NCBI GenBank assembly: GCA_002792915.1
Contig: PFPF01000028.1
Location: 1 to 9,893 of the forward strand
Source: Candidatus Micrarchaeota archaeon CG_4_10_14_0_2_um_filter_60_11
GTDB lineage: Archaea > Micrarchaeota > Micrarchaeia > Norongarragalinales > Norongarragalinaceae
Length of the DNA: 9,893 nucleotides
Direction of reading: 5' to 3'
Made by a program: the position numbers and the translations under genes. The notes beneath the pieces are model-generated. The model was not told the DNA's origin. It worked only from the letters and a program-made list of their open reading frames with translations, and searched no databases. Shown one piece after another: positions 1-7,308 of this stretch. Each line of letters begins with the position of its first letter. Positions within the stretch are counted from its first letter, which is position 1.

Positions 1-3000
1 TTTCCTTCAACTGCAAACTTGTGCGCGGGCTTGGCCAGCCACGCGGCTCCCACGCAAAGCGGCGTGCAAGTTAACGGCTGGCTCAAAGCCGACTACCTCG
101 TGGAAAGCTACAAGGAGTTCCCCACGGGCGCCATCGAAACCGGCGGAAAGCGCGTCAAGTTGACGCGCACCTCGGACAATGACGCCGGGCTCGCCAGCTT
201 GATTTCCAACGAGCACCCGATTCAACCGGACGGCAGCCTTGCGGGCACAATTATCGCTTCCAGTTTCGGCGCCGAGTTCGAGTGGAAGCGCGCCAAGACC
301 CTGCCGATGGAGTACGCTTCCGACAATCTCGTTATGGCCTTCAACCTATACCAAATCAAGTCACAGGCATATTGCTACCTTGAGAAATCCGGCAAAACGC
401 TGGAAGGCATTCAAAATGACAAAGCCATCCAGTCCCAAGACAAGCCCACGGCGCTCGCGGCGATAGTTGCAAAGGGCGCGGCTGACGTGCAGTGCCCTTC
501 CGACGCGTACCTGGAACCCGTCGCGTCACTCGAACAAAAACTTGATATTTACTATTATTACAAGTCCGGCAGCGAGCTGAAGCCGTTGGCCGAAGACGAT
601 GCGTTCTCTTGCAGCGGCTTGACTTGCACCGAGAAGCCGGCCGTGGTCTCTACCGCGCCCAAAAAGCCCGTGATAGTGTTCGACCCCAAAACCGGCACTT
701 CGTTCCAGCCCGGCGTTTACATGCTTGAAGCCACCTACCCGGCAAACCAGCAGGCCGCGCCCGAGCTGGCAACGCTCTCGCTGAACGAGCTTTACTCGCA
801 CGCCGAAAGCTCGGGGCTAACCGAATACCTGCTAAAGGTCGGCACGACTTACCACACGCAGGATTACACAATTCGCATCGACGACGCGAGCCCGCAGCGC
901 ATACTCTTCAGGTACCGGCCCAGAAGCGGCGATAGCGGATCGCTCAGCCTTGACTTGCTCAAGGAAGGCGATGTGGGCTACGAATACGCCAAGTACGCGG
1001 CGAATAATTACCTGATGATTGGCGGCATCTTCCAATTCAAGAACCAAAACGACGGCTCCGCTGCCGCCACCGGTCCGTACGCATCGTTCGCCGAGTGCAC
1101 CGGCAACAGCCCCAAGTACTGCACCCTAATCGTCGACCACGGCACGCGCGCAGCCGCGCAACAGCCCGGCGGAACGACGGGCACCGCCTCGTGCACCGCG
1201 GCCTATGATGCGGCGGGCAACTTGCTTTTGACCGTAACCGACGGCGGTCCCGACCTCACCAAGGAAGATGCGGTTGCTGTAGTGCTAACGGCCAATACTC
1301 TGGTGGGCGACCAGCGGGTCGCCGTGGACAAGGGAAAAACGGAGAAAGCAAAAGTCACCGTGCCGGAGACGGATTTGCGATACCTCATAGACTGGAATGA
1401 CGGGAGACTGGAAGCGACTAAGGACGGCCAAGCGTCGACGGTGTGCTCTTTCGAGCGGCCAATTCCCCCCTGGCAGGCGGTGGTAGCGGAAATCACGTGC
1501 ACGGATTTGGAGAAGAAAGACGGCGCCGTGTCCGCGGATGCCGTGTTGAAAGTCACCAAGATAACGGGCGAAACCGAGGCTGAAGCCCAACAAAAAGCAG
1601 ACGCGGAAGTTGAAAACAAGGGTTCCGCCGCGGCGATAATCTCGAAGCCGGCGTTGTCGGCAATCCCGTCCAGAGTGACTTACAATAACGAGATTTACGT
1701 GCTGGGGCAGAAGGTTGCAGTGAGCGAAAACAGCAATCAAGTTGAGGTGCCCGCGGAGGGAAGCATGGAGGCAGTCAAACCGTTAAATGGTGAAGACCAG
1801 CCTAAAACGTTTTCGCTGGACTTGAGCCGCATGCAGCCGTGGCTTTACCGGCAAGCCAAACTCGCGTGGGATTACCTTACCAGCCTGGGTTCAAACACGC
1901 CGGAGGAAAACGAGCTAGAGAAAGTTAACCTTAAGACTCAGGTTCAAGTGACGAAAGAATCGGCCAGCATACCGGCAGGGCAGGGCACTGAAGAGACTCA
2001 AACGACGACCGAAACCAAGCCTCTGGAAACGAAATGCACGCAGGAAAAGAGGGTTGCCGCTTATTCGATTAACCTGCCCAGTTGCACGTTCACTCCTTAT
2101 GGCGACAACTACGTCTTCACGCTGGATGCCAAGGTATTCAAGGACGGCGCCGCGTCGGAGTTGAAAGTCTTCGATTACTTCACGGGAAGCATGACCGCGG
2201 AGGGAAACGCGCCGGTGGCCGGCGACATTAAAACCAGCCCTTTCACCGTCGACGCCAAACGCGCAACGCCGCCTTCGGCTTTCGAGCCGTTCGTTTTGAG
2301 CCTCTCGAAAAATAACAATGACCCCCAAGACGGCAAGTTCGCGCAAAATTCCTATGAAATTACCTGCGCGTTCAAGCCGCTAGATTTGAATGCGGCCATA
2401 AGCGCGGCCGCGGCGATGGACGAGTCAAGCAAATACCTAGGTCTCAAAGTCGAAGAGGGAGCAGTCCGCATTAACGGCAAGGGGTTTAACCAGCCAGCCT
2501 ACTACTTGGGCGGAACGCACTCCAATGAAAACTTTTACTTGGTGACTGCCGGAGGCAAGCTGCCACTCGAAACGCCCTCTACCGTCGCTTGGCGGAAAGG
2601 CACGCTGAAATCGGGAACTCCCGTCAAGGTCTACGCGGTCGGGCAGAAATACGAGTCTTACGAAGCGGTGCTCATCTTCAACGGACCGATAACCGCGGCG
2701 CCCGCTGCAAAGATAGCGGTTTCGCCAGAAGAAGCGGCGAGGGGGATATTCGGCGTCAACGACTTAAAAACGCCCATCGGAGTTTACACCGGCACAACGC
2801 GCTATCAAGACATGGCGATCATACTCGGCATCTACAACACGAATGTGTACCAGCTTGCCAACCCTGCAGAAAATCAGAACGCAGGCAAACTTCAGCAGTA
2901 TATGCACTACTTTAACAGTTTGCCGGCGCAAGTGTCCGTGACGGGGGATTCAAATACAGCCAAGTTCATCGACGCCGTGAATAGCATAACCGCGTCAAGC

Positions 3001-3276
3001 CACCCGGTAGCGTGCGATGGCATATACAGCGACCGGCAATTGAGCGCGCTTCCCGAATTCTGCCGCTCCCTCCGTTGTCTCAAAAAGTTGAATGCGGTGC
3101 AAATCTTCATATTGAAAGGCTCAAAAGACGACACCGTAACTCTGACGTTTGACAAGGGCGACGTACGGGGAGACTTCAAAATAAAATTAATGCAGCCAAA
3201 CCAAGAGGATAAAACACTTTGCGCAGAAGCATCAAGTTACACATTCCCTGTCGGAATTGAATTCACAACCAGCTAG
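1..3276 (+). CDS. Large cysteine-containing surface or secreted protein, 5' end missing
   Basis: The frame is open from the first base of the window, so the true start lies upstream. A TTG at 19 is the first start-like codon but nothing supports it as the real start. About 1091 residues are visible, ending at TAG 3274-3276. I do not recognise a family. The protein is rich in Thr, Ser, Ala, Gly and short beta-prone stretches, and contains 17 cysteines, several closely spaced (SCSGLTC, FCRSLRC), which suggests disulfide-bonded extracellular domains. A Glu/Gln/Thr-rich stretch at about codons 630-680 looks like a flexible linker between two globular parts. No transmembrane segment or sorting signal is visible at the C-terminus, so if it is on the cell surface the anchor should be N-terminal, outside the window, or it is held by partners. 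The tail is beta-rich (TVTLTFDKGDVRGDFKIKLM). Surface location is inferred from composition only. Confidence 0.8.
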   Translation, partial: FPSTANLCAGLASHAAPTQSGVQVNGWLKADYLVESYKEFPTGAIETGGKRVKLTRTSDNDAGLASLISNEHPIQPDGSLAGTIIASSFGAEFEWKRAKTLPMEYASDNLVMAFNLYQIKSQAYCYLEKSGKTLEGIQNDKAIQSQDKPTALAAIVAKGAADVQCPSDAYLEPVASLEQKLDIYYYYKSGSELKPLAEDDAFSCSGLTCTEKPAVVSTAPKKPVIVFDPKTGTSFQPGVYMLEATYPANQQAAPELATLSLNELYSHAESSGLTEYLLKVGTTYHTQDYTIRIDDASPQRILFRYRPRSGDSGSLSLDLLKEGDVGYEYAKYAANNYLMIGGIFQFKNQNDGSAAATGPYASFAECTGNSPKYCTLIVDHGTRAAAQQPGGTTGTASCTAAYDAAGNLLLTVTDGGPDLTKEDAVAVVLTANTLVGDQRVAVDKGKTEKAKVTVPETDLRYLIDWNDGRLEATKDGQASTVCSFERPIPPWQAVVAEITCTDLEKKDGAVSADAVLKVTKITGETEAEAQQKADAEVENKGSAAAIISKPALSAIPSRVTYNNEIYVLGQKVAVSENSNQVEVPAEGSMEAVKPLNGEDQPKTFSLDLSRMQPWLYRQAKLAWDYLTSLGSNTPEENELEKVNLKTQVQVTKESASIPAGQGTEETQTTTETKPLETKCTQEKRVAAYSINLPSCTFTPYGDNYVFTLDAKVFKDGAASELKVFDYFTGSMTAEGNAPVAGDIKTSPFTVDAKRATPPSAFEPFVLSLSKNNNDPQDGKFAQNSYEITCAFKPLDLNAAISAAAAMDESSKYLGLKVEEGAVRINGKGFNQPAYYLGGTHSNENFYLVTAGGKLPLETPSTVAWRKGTLKSGTPVKVYAVGQKYESYEAVLIFNGPITAAPAAKIAVSPEEAARGIFGVNDLKTPIGVYTGTTRYQDMAIILGIYNTNVYQLANPAENQNAGKLQQYMHYFNSLPAQVSVTGDSNTAKFIDAVNSITASSHPVACDGIYSDRQLSALPEFCRSLRCLKKLNAVQIFILKGSKDDTVTLTFDKGDVRGDFKIKLMQPNQEDKTLCAEASSYTFPVGIEFTTS

Positions 3277-3333
3277 GAACGGTATTAGTGATTTCAGACG
3301 GACGCGGAAAAAAGCACGGCGGGAGTTTGCGAA

Positions 3334-3368
3334 CGGTCGGCGCGAACTCTCGCGAGTGGCGCCGACCG
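3334..3368. other. Strong two-tier inverted repeat (RNA hairpin candidate)
   Basis: The arms CGGTCGGCGC (3334-3343) and GCGCCGACCG (3359-3368) are perfectly complementary over 10 bases. Inside them, ACTC (3346-3349) pairs with GAGT (3354-3357) around the tetraloop TCGC, leaving a small GA/G internal loop. It lies between the stop of the large surface protein and the next gene. No T-tract follows it on the plus strand, so it does not look like a bacterial-type terminator. It could be a 3' UTR structure, a processing site or part of a small RNA. The structure is seen directly; any role is inference. Confidence 0.5.
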
Positions 3369-3421
3369 ACCGAAAGCAATTTGAAGAGGGCAAAAGTAAC
3401 GCATTTGGAAGGTGCTTGGTG

Positions 3422-3685
3422 ATGGACCGCAAGTATTCGGCTTACATGGACGCGGGGCTCGGCTCCATCACCGTCGGCGAGACGGACACGATAGTCGCGA
3501 TGCCCAACCGCACGGTTAAATTCCCGACGCGGTACGTGGACTCGTTCTCGATAGGCGAAAAGCAGCCGCTCGGCAAAATCAAGGTCACCATGTCGTACTA
3601 CGACCTGCTCGCGAGCAGGGAAACGCTCGTCTTCTCCATGTCCGAGAACGAGGCAATCGCGCTCAAGCGCGCGTTCGGGAAGTAA
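3422..3685 (+). CDS. Hypothetical small beta-rich protein, 87 aa
   Basis: I chose ATG 3422, directly preceded by an in-frame GTG at 3419. GGAAGGTG at 3407-3414 is a good Shine-Dalgarno match about 7 bases upstream. The same frame is open back to a TTG at 3257, but that extension would run through the hairpin at 3334-3368 and encode an Arg/Lys-rich stretch unlike the rest, so I reject it. The 87 residues alternate short hydrophobic strands (GSITVGE, DTIVAM, KIKVTMSYYDLL, ETLVFSM) and end in a helix-like segment (ENEAIALKRAFGK). Many beta strands followed by one C-terminal helix would suit a PH-like fold, but this is a guess from pattern alone. There is no signal peptide, membrane segment or cysteine. 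It stands between the surface protein gene and the toxin-antitoxin-like unit, with no functional link visible. Confidence 0.72.
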   Translation: MDRKYSAYMDAGLGSITVGETDTIVAMPNRTVKFPTRYVDSFSIGEKQPLGKIKVTMSYYDLLASRETLVFSMSENEAIALKRAFGK

Positions 3686-3688
3686 ACG

Positions 3689-3696
3689 CTTAAATA
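3689..3696 (+). promoter_or_regulatory. TATA-like box of the nucleotidyltransferase/HEPN unit
   Basis: CTTAAATA sits in otherwise GC-rich sequence, centred about 28 bases before ATG 3721. Archaeal TATA boxes usually lie about 25-30 bases before the transcription start, so transcription should begin at or within a few bases of the start codon and give a leaderless mRNA. No Shine-Dalgarno motif is visible before this ATG, which agrees. Confidence 0.6.
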
Positions 3697-3710
3697 CGCC
3701 CCCGTTCAAC

Positions 3711-3737
3711 TGTTTCTTTAATGAAACAATTGTTTCA
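3711..3737. promoter_or_regulatory. Palindromic repeat over the start codon, probable operator
   Basis: TGTTTC (3711-3716), GAAACA (3723-3728) and TGTTTC (3731-3736) alternate in orientation. The last two form a perfect 16-base palindrome, TGAAACAATTGTTTCA (3722-3737), which spans part of the ATG at 3721. The first two form a second inverted repeat with a 6-base spacer. The array covers the expected transcription start and the first codons of a gene whose product begins with a winged-helix domain. This is a natural place for autoregulatory binding. The repeats are seen directly; the binding protein is inferred. Confidence 0.5.
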
Positions 3738-4269
3738 AAAATCAAACACTTGGAGGGTTTTGGCTTTTTTCTTCGAGGACCCTTACTCCGAGGTTTACCT
3801 GCGGGACTTGTCGCGCCGTTTGAAGGCGAACGCGTCCACGGTTTTGCGGGTTTTGAAGATTTTGGAGTCCGAGGGGCTGGTTTCGCGCCGGGTTGAGCGG
3901 AACGCCGTGTTTTTCAAGGCGGTGCAAAGCGGCAGTTTCAAGGCTTTGAAGACTGCGTTCACCCTGTCCAAGTTCGCCAGAGTGGTTCCCTTGTTTTTGG
4001 AGAAGTCGCGCGGGCTGGCTTGCGTTCTCCTTTACGGGAGCGCGGCAAAAGGCGAGGACGGGCCGTCAAGCGATTACGACGTGCTGTGCGTTGCCGCGGA
4101 TTGCGGCGTGACGGGCGCGGAGTTGGGGGGGCTATTGGGGCGTGAGACTAATTTGAGGAAGTTTACGATGCGGGAGTGGGCTGAAGCGGGCAGGACGAAC
4201 CGAGCGTTTTATTTAAGCGTGCTTTCTGATTCAATCGCATTGTACGGTGAAAAGCCGGTGATTGATTGA
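3721..4269 (+). CDS. Winged-helix/MNT nucleotidyltransferase (MntA-like antitoxin)
   Basis: The 182-residue protein has two parts. Residues about 10-70 look like a winged helix-turn-helix (EVYLRDLSRRLKANASTVLR, then LKILESEGLVSRR). Residues about 98-176 form a minimal nucleotidyltransferase with G106-S107, ten residues, then D118-Y119-D120, a perfect GSX10DXD motif for nucleotide and metal binding. The third acidic residue of polymerase-beta-like enzymes is not obvious in the expected later strand (around NLRKFTM). In studied MntA/HepT pairs, MntA transfers AMP from ATP to a tyrosine of the HEPN toxin and neutralises it. The HEPN gene follows with a 4-base overlap, matching that arrangement. 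ATG 3721 is chosen because the TATA-like box lies about 28 bases upstream. The N-terminal DNA-binding domain and the palindrome over the start codon suggest autoregulation. Family assignment is firm; the antitoxin role is inferred. Confidence 0.87.
   Translation: MKQLFQKSNTWRVLAFFFEDPYSEVYLRDLSRRLKANASTVLRVLKILESEGLVSRRVERNAVFFKAVQSGSFKALKTAFTLSKFARVVPLFLEKSRGLACVLLYGSAAKGEDGPSSDYDVLCVAADCGVTGAELGGLLGRETNLRKFTMREWAEAGRTNRAFYLSVLSDSIALYGEKPVID
4257..4262 (+). promoter_or_regulatory. Shine-Dalgarno site selecting the TTG start of the HEPN gene
   Basis: GGTGAT is complementary to the conserved 3' end of archaeal 16S rRNA (AUCACCUCC). It ends 3 bases before TTG 4266. An in-frame TGA at 4263-4265 blocks any earlier start, so this site and the TTG define the N-terminus. 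The motif lies inside the last codons of the upstream gene, consistent with translational coupling. Confidence 0.5.
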
Positions 4270-4697
4270 CGGTTGGAGATTGCCTGGAAAAGCGTTTGCT
4301 GCGGCGCGAGCGCCCGGACGCGTTGAAGGCAAAAAAATCGTTGGAAACCGCGAAACTCAAGTTGACGGAAGCCTCCGAGCTTGCCGAAGCCGGTTTCCCG
4401 CGGGTGGCGTTGGTCACTGCGTACTCGTCCATGTTTCATTCGGCGAGGGCGCTCTTATTCAGGGACGGTTTCGTCGAAAAATCGCATTATTGCCTCGTAG
4501 AATTCGTGCGCGAAAATTACGCGAAAAAAGGCCTGGTCGAGCCGGGTTTGGTGACGGTTTTCGACGCGCTGCGCCAGGAAAGGCAGGACGTGATGTACGG
4601 GTTCGGAGAGGCGAAAGTCAAGGCGAAAAACGCGGAATTCGCCATTGAAAACGCGCGCAAGTTCGCGAAAGCAGTGGAAAAATTGTTGGGTGGTTGA
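4266..4697 (+). CDS. HEPN domain protein (HepT-like partner)
   Basis: This is a 143-residue, almost entirely helical protein of the HEPN superfamily. Typical features are the helix TAYSSMFHSARALLF (51-65), KSHYCLVEFVRENY (72-85), and the late signature R103-Q-E-R106-Q-D-V-M-Y111, followed by a helix ending FAKAVEKLL. Studied HepT toxins carry RX4HXY, in which Arg and His support RNase activity and Tyr is the AMP acceptor. Here the aligned positions read R106-X4-Y111-X-F113, so His is replaced by Tyr and the acceptor Tyr by Phe. This resembles the R-x-x-D-Y type of HEPN proteins, many of which may not be RNases. The TTG at 4266 overlaps the stop of the nucleotidyltransferase gene, so the two are probably translationally coupled. 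The family is secure; toxin activity is uncertain. Confidence 0.85.
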   Translation: MTVGDCLEKRLLRRERPDALKAKKSLETAKLKLTEASELAEAGFPRVALVTAYSSMFHSARALLFRDGFVEKSHYCLVEFVRENYAKKGLVEPGLVTVFDALRQERQDVMYGFGEAKVKAKNAEFAIENARKFAKAVEKLLGG

Positions 4698-5345
4698 ATG
4701 AACGGTTTGATGCGCTGGCTTCCATTTGCAATAGCCCTGCTGGCTTTCGTTGCCAGCGCGGTTGTTTACGACGCCATGCCGCCGACAATGGCAACGCATT
4801 GGGATGCGTTCGGGAACGCGAACGGCTTCATGGACAAGGGCACCGCGCTCTTCTTCCTGCCCGTTTTGATGCTGGTTCTTGCGGGATTGTTCTTGCTCAT
4901 ACCCCGAATCGACCCGTTGAAGGCGAACATCAAGAAGTTCGAGGGCGCCTATTGGGCGTTCGTCACCGTGATGATGCTCTTCATGCTCGCGTTGCACCTG
5001 GTTTCCTTCGCAATCAACGCGGGTTACGCGATTGACATCCGTTACGTGCTGTTGCCCGGCCTCGCGGCGGTCTTCTATTGCTCGGGCTGGCTGATGGAGC
5101 GCGCCCAGCCGAACTGGTTCGTCGGAATCCGCACGCCCTGGACGATGTCCAGCCCAAAGGTTTGGAAGAAGACGCACGAGCTTGGCGCCAGCCTGTTCAA
5201 GGCGACGGCAATCCTGTGCATGGTTTTCATTTTCTGGATTGACTTGGCGGTCTTCGCGGTAATCGGCATGGCGCTCGCCACGACCGTAGCCCTGGTGGTT
5301 TACTCGTTCCTCGAGTTCCAAAAAGAGAAGCGTCTCAAGGGCTGA
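4698..5345 (+). CDS. SdpI/DUF1648 family integral membrane protein
   Basis: The 215-residue protein has about six predicted membrane helices (roughly 7-25, 51-68, 85-107, 113-133, 167-184 and 186-205). It carries both family signatures: the DUF1648 motif after the first helix (MPPTMATHWDAFGNANGF, 28-45) and the SdpI motif before the fifth (VGIRTPWTMSSPKVWKKTH, 142-160). Bacillus SdpI is a membrane protein that protects the producer against the SdpC killing factor and also signals to a repressor. Most archaeal and bacterial homologues have no tested role. The ATG directly follows the HEPN stop codon with no spacer, and GGTGG at 4690-4694 serves as a ribosome binding site inside the HEPN gene, so the gene is very likely co-transcribed with the nucleotidyltransferase/HEPN pair. 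Family assignment is strong; an immunity role here is inference. Confidence 0.88.
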   Translation: MNGLMRWLPFAIALLAFVASAVVYDAMPPTMATHWDAFGNANGFMDKGTALFFLPVLMLVLAGLFLLIPRIDPLKANIKKFEGAYWAFVTVMMLFMLALHLVSFAINAGYAIDIRYVLLPGLAAVFYCSGWLMERAQPNWFVGIRTPWTMSSPKVWKKTHELGASLFKATAILCMVFIFWIDLAVFAVIGMALATTVALVVYSFLEFQKEKRLKG

Positions 5346-5354
5346 AGCCAAAGA

Positions 5355-5363
5355 GTTTTATTT
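5355..5363 (+). promoter_or_regulatory. T-rich TATA-like element before the protease gene
   Basis: GTTTTATTT is centred about 25 bases before ATG 5384, in the 38-base gap after the membrane protein gene. It could serve as the TATA box of the protease gene. Its T-runs could also help end transcription of the upstream unit. AGGT at 5371-5374 may be a weak ribosome binding site, so leaderless and leadered models both remain possible. Confidence 0.4.
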
Positions 5364-5383
5364 GTTTCCAAGGTAATGCGAGC

Positions 5384-7303
5384 ATGAACAACAAGCCGCT
5401 GCTTTTCCTCTTGTTACTCGCGGTTTTCGCCGCGAGCCAGTCCACGCTTTACGCGCCCGCGGTGGACGCGGCGGGCAACGGCATACTCACCACGCTCGAG
5501 GCGCGCGCGGTCGCGGGCAGCGGCGGCGTTTTCATCGACGTTGAGCCGTACATTAGCGTTGACACGCAGGAGTCGGCGAGAACAGCCGTTCGCATCGCGG
5601 CGGGCAAGGCGGGCGTTTCCGCGGGCAATTACGACGTCTTGTACAAAATCGTGGCTGACGCCGAGATAGTCGACGGCCCCAGCGGCGGCGCCGCGCTCAC
5701 GCTTTTGGCTTACGCGGAGTTCACGGGCCGCGCGCCGCGCGGGGACATCGCCATGACGGGCACGATAGAGCGCGACGGCAGCATCGGGAAAGTCGCGGGC
5801 ATTTCCGACAAGCTTGACGCGGTACGCAAGGCGGGTATCAAGCTGTTCGTTGTCCCGTTTGGGCAAAGCAGGCAGGGCGGCGTGGACTTGGCTATGATTG
5901 CCCAACGCGAGTTCAACATCCAAATGGCGGAAGCCCGCAATTTCGACGAGTTGCTCGCCTTCGCCTATTCCCCGGACGGCAGCCGCGTCAATTCGACCGC
6001 ATCGGAGCTGCCGCAACTGCGCCTGGACGCGCTGAACTCCTCGCTCGAGTCGCAGGAATTCAAGAAAATCGTTTCCAGCCAGCGCAACAAGCTCGCGGCC
6101 GCAATCGCGGGCTTGAACGCGTCCGACGCCTTTGCAGTCGAAGCCCGCAGGGCGCTGAACGACTCGGACTACCTGCTGGAGCGGGGCTACTATTATTCCG
6201 CGGCGAACGTCGTCTTCACAATGAAAGTCGCGCTGGACGCGCAACGCGTGCAGAACTACTCGAAAGCCGACTTCGTGACGCTGGTCAACGCGCTGGACGG
6301 GCGCGTCAATGCCTTCCGCCCGGCGAACAAGACGCTCGAAAACTGGCAGTGGGTCTCGGGCAGCCAGGCGCGCTTCGCCTGGGCGTCGCTCAAGGTGCAG
6401 GATTTGCAGGATTCGTTGGCGCTCAAGCAGCCGCGCGCGATGGCCGAGGATTACGCTTCGGCGTTGAATTGGCTGGACGCGGCGGACGACTTGAACGCCG
6501 TTGCCGCCCAAAAGGGCGCGGGCACGGCGCTGGACGAGTTCGCGGCGCGCGACTTCAGCCAAGGCGTCCTGAACCAAGCCAACGTTGTGGGCGACAGGAT
6601 TGCCGCGGGCGTGGATGCGGACATTGACTGGCATTTGGATGCGGCGCGCCAGGAGTTCGGCGGCGGCGACTACCTGACGAGCGTTTTCGACTCGTGCTTC
6701 GTGATTTCGTACTACGAGTCCGGCGAGGCAATCTCGAACGCAATCGGGCAGGACGATTTTGACGCGCTCAAGCCCGACGCGTCCGCTTACGGGCAAATGC
6801 AAGCCTCCTTGTGGGCGGAGTTGTATTACGCGCACGCGTTGTACGATTCCGAGGAAGCCAACCGAACGGGCGAGTTCGCGTACTTGACGAACGCGGTCAA
6901 GCTGCGTTATTTGAGCGAATGCCTCCGCGACAAGTCCGCCAACGCGCTGGTTGCGATTGCCAACCCGACGGCTTTGCCTTCCGCGTCGCCGTTGCCTTCG
7001 ATGACGGTTTCCGCCGAAATAACGCAGGATTACGGCCGCGACAGGTGGATTTCGCTCGTAGGCGTGCTCTTGCTCGCGGCGGTGATAGTCATACTGGCTT
7101 TGGCGGTCAAGCTGCGCTTCAGCCGCCAGGAAACGGGGTTGACCGACGATGAACGCATGCGGAGATTGGACGACCTGCTGCTGAAAGGCAAAATCAGCGA
7201 GGCGGTTTACGAACGGCTTTCCAGCCGTTACGGCCGGCCGGCCAAGCGGCGTGCGGCGGCAAAGGCGGCGCCGCGGAACGCGCGCAAGACGCGCAAAAAG
7301 TGA
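5384..7303 (+). CDS. Membrane-anchored Lon-like (S16-type) Ser-Lys protease, COG1750-type
   Basis: The 639-residue protein starts with a signal peptide or signal anchor (KPLLFLLLLAVFAASQS). Residues about 30-200 are a Lon-type proteolytic domain without an AAA+ ATPase. The nucleophile is S100 in DGPSGGAA (97-104), and K143 in GISDKLDAVRKAGI matches the catalytic Lys of Lon (KEK). A long helical region (about 210-535) and a Pro/Ser/Thr linker follow. One transmembrane helix lies at about 555-575 (SLVGVLLLAAVIVILALAV), then a basic tail. Residues about 592-616 (RRLDDLLLKGKISEAVYERL) resemble a SHOCT motif. This matches the predicted archaeal serine proteases of COG1750. The expected topology puts the protease outside and the tail in the cytoplasm. 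Substrates are unknown; surface or secreted protein quality control is a reasonable inference. ATG 5384 is supported by the signal peptide. Confidence 0.9.
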   Translation: MNNKPLLFLLLLAVFAASQSTLYAPAVDAAGNGILTTLEARAVAGSGGVFIDVEPYISVDTQESARTAVRIAAGKAGVSAGNYDVLYKIVADAEIVDGPSGGAALTLLAYAEFTGRAPRGDIAMTGTIERDGSIGKVAGISDKLDAVRKAGIKLFVVPFGQSRQGGVDLAMIAQREFNIQMAEARNFDELLAFAYSPDGSRVNSTASELPQLRLDALNSSLESQEFKKIVSSQRNKLAAAIAGLNASDAFAVEARRALNDSDYLLERGYYYSAANVVFTMKVALDAQRVQNYSKADFVTLVNALDGRVNAFRPANKTLENWQWVSGSQARFAWASLKVQDLQDSLALKQPRAMAEDYASALNWLDAADDLNAVAAQKGAGTALDEFAARDFSQGVLNQANVVGDRIAAGVDADIDWHLDAARQEFGGGDYLTSVFDSCFVISYYESGEAISNAIGQDDFDALKPDASAYGQMQASLWAELYYAHALYDSEEANRTGEFAYLTNAVKLRYLSECLRDKSANALVAIANPTALPSASPLPSMTVSAEITQDYGRDRWISLVGVLLLAAVIVILALAVKLRFSRQETGLTDDERMRRLDDLLLKGKISEAVYERLSSRYGRPAKRRAAAKAAPRNARKTRKK

Positions 7304-7308
7304 CTTTC

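Noticed and set aside
3257..3421. 55-codon N-terminal extension of the small orphan gene from TTG 3257
   Set aside because: It would overlap the surface protein gene, run through the hairpin and encode a basic low-quality stretch, while ATG 3422 has a good ribosome binding site.
4455..5351. Minus-strand open frame (298 codons) over the HEPN and SdpI-like genes
   Set aside because: Composition is His/Gln/Glu/Arg-rich and unprotein-like, while both plus-strand genes show clear family signatures.
5414..6835. Long minus-strand open frame (473 codons) opposite the protease gene
   Set aside because: It is rich in Arg, Val, Ala and Leu with no coherent motifs. It is an antisense shadow caused by the strong G/C bias at third codon positions of the real gene.
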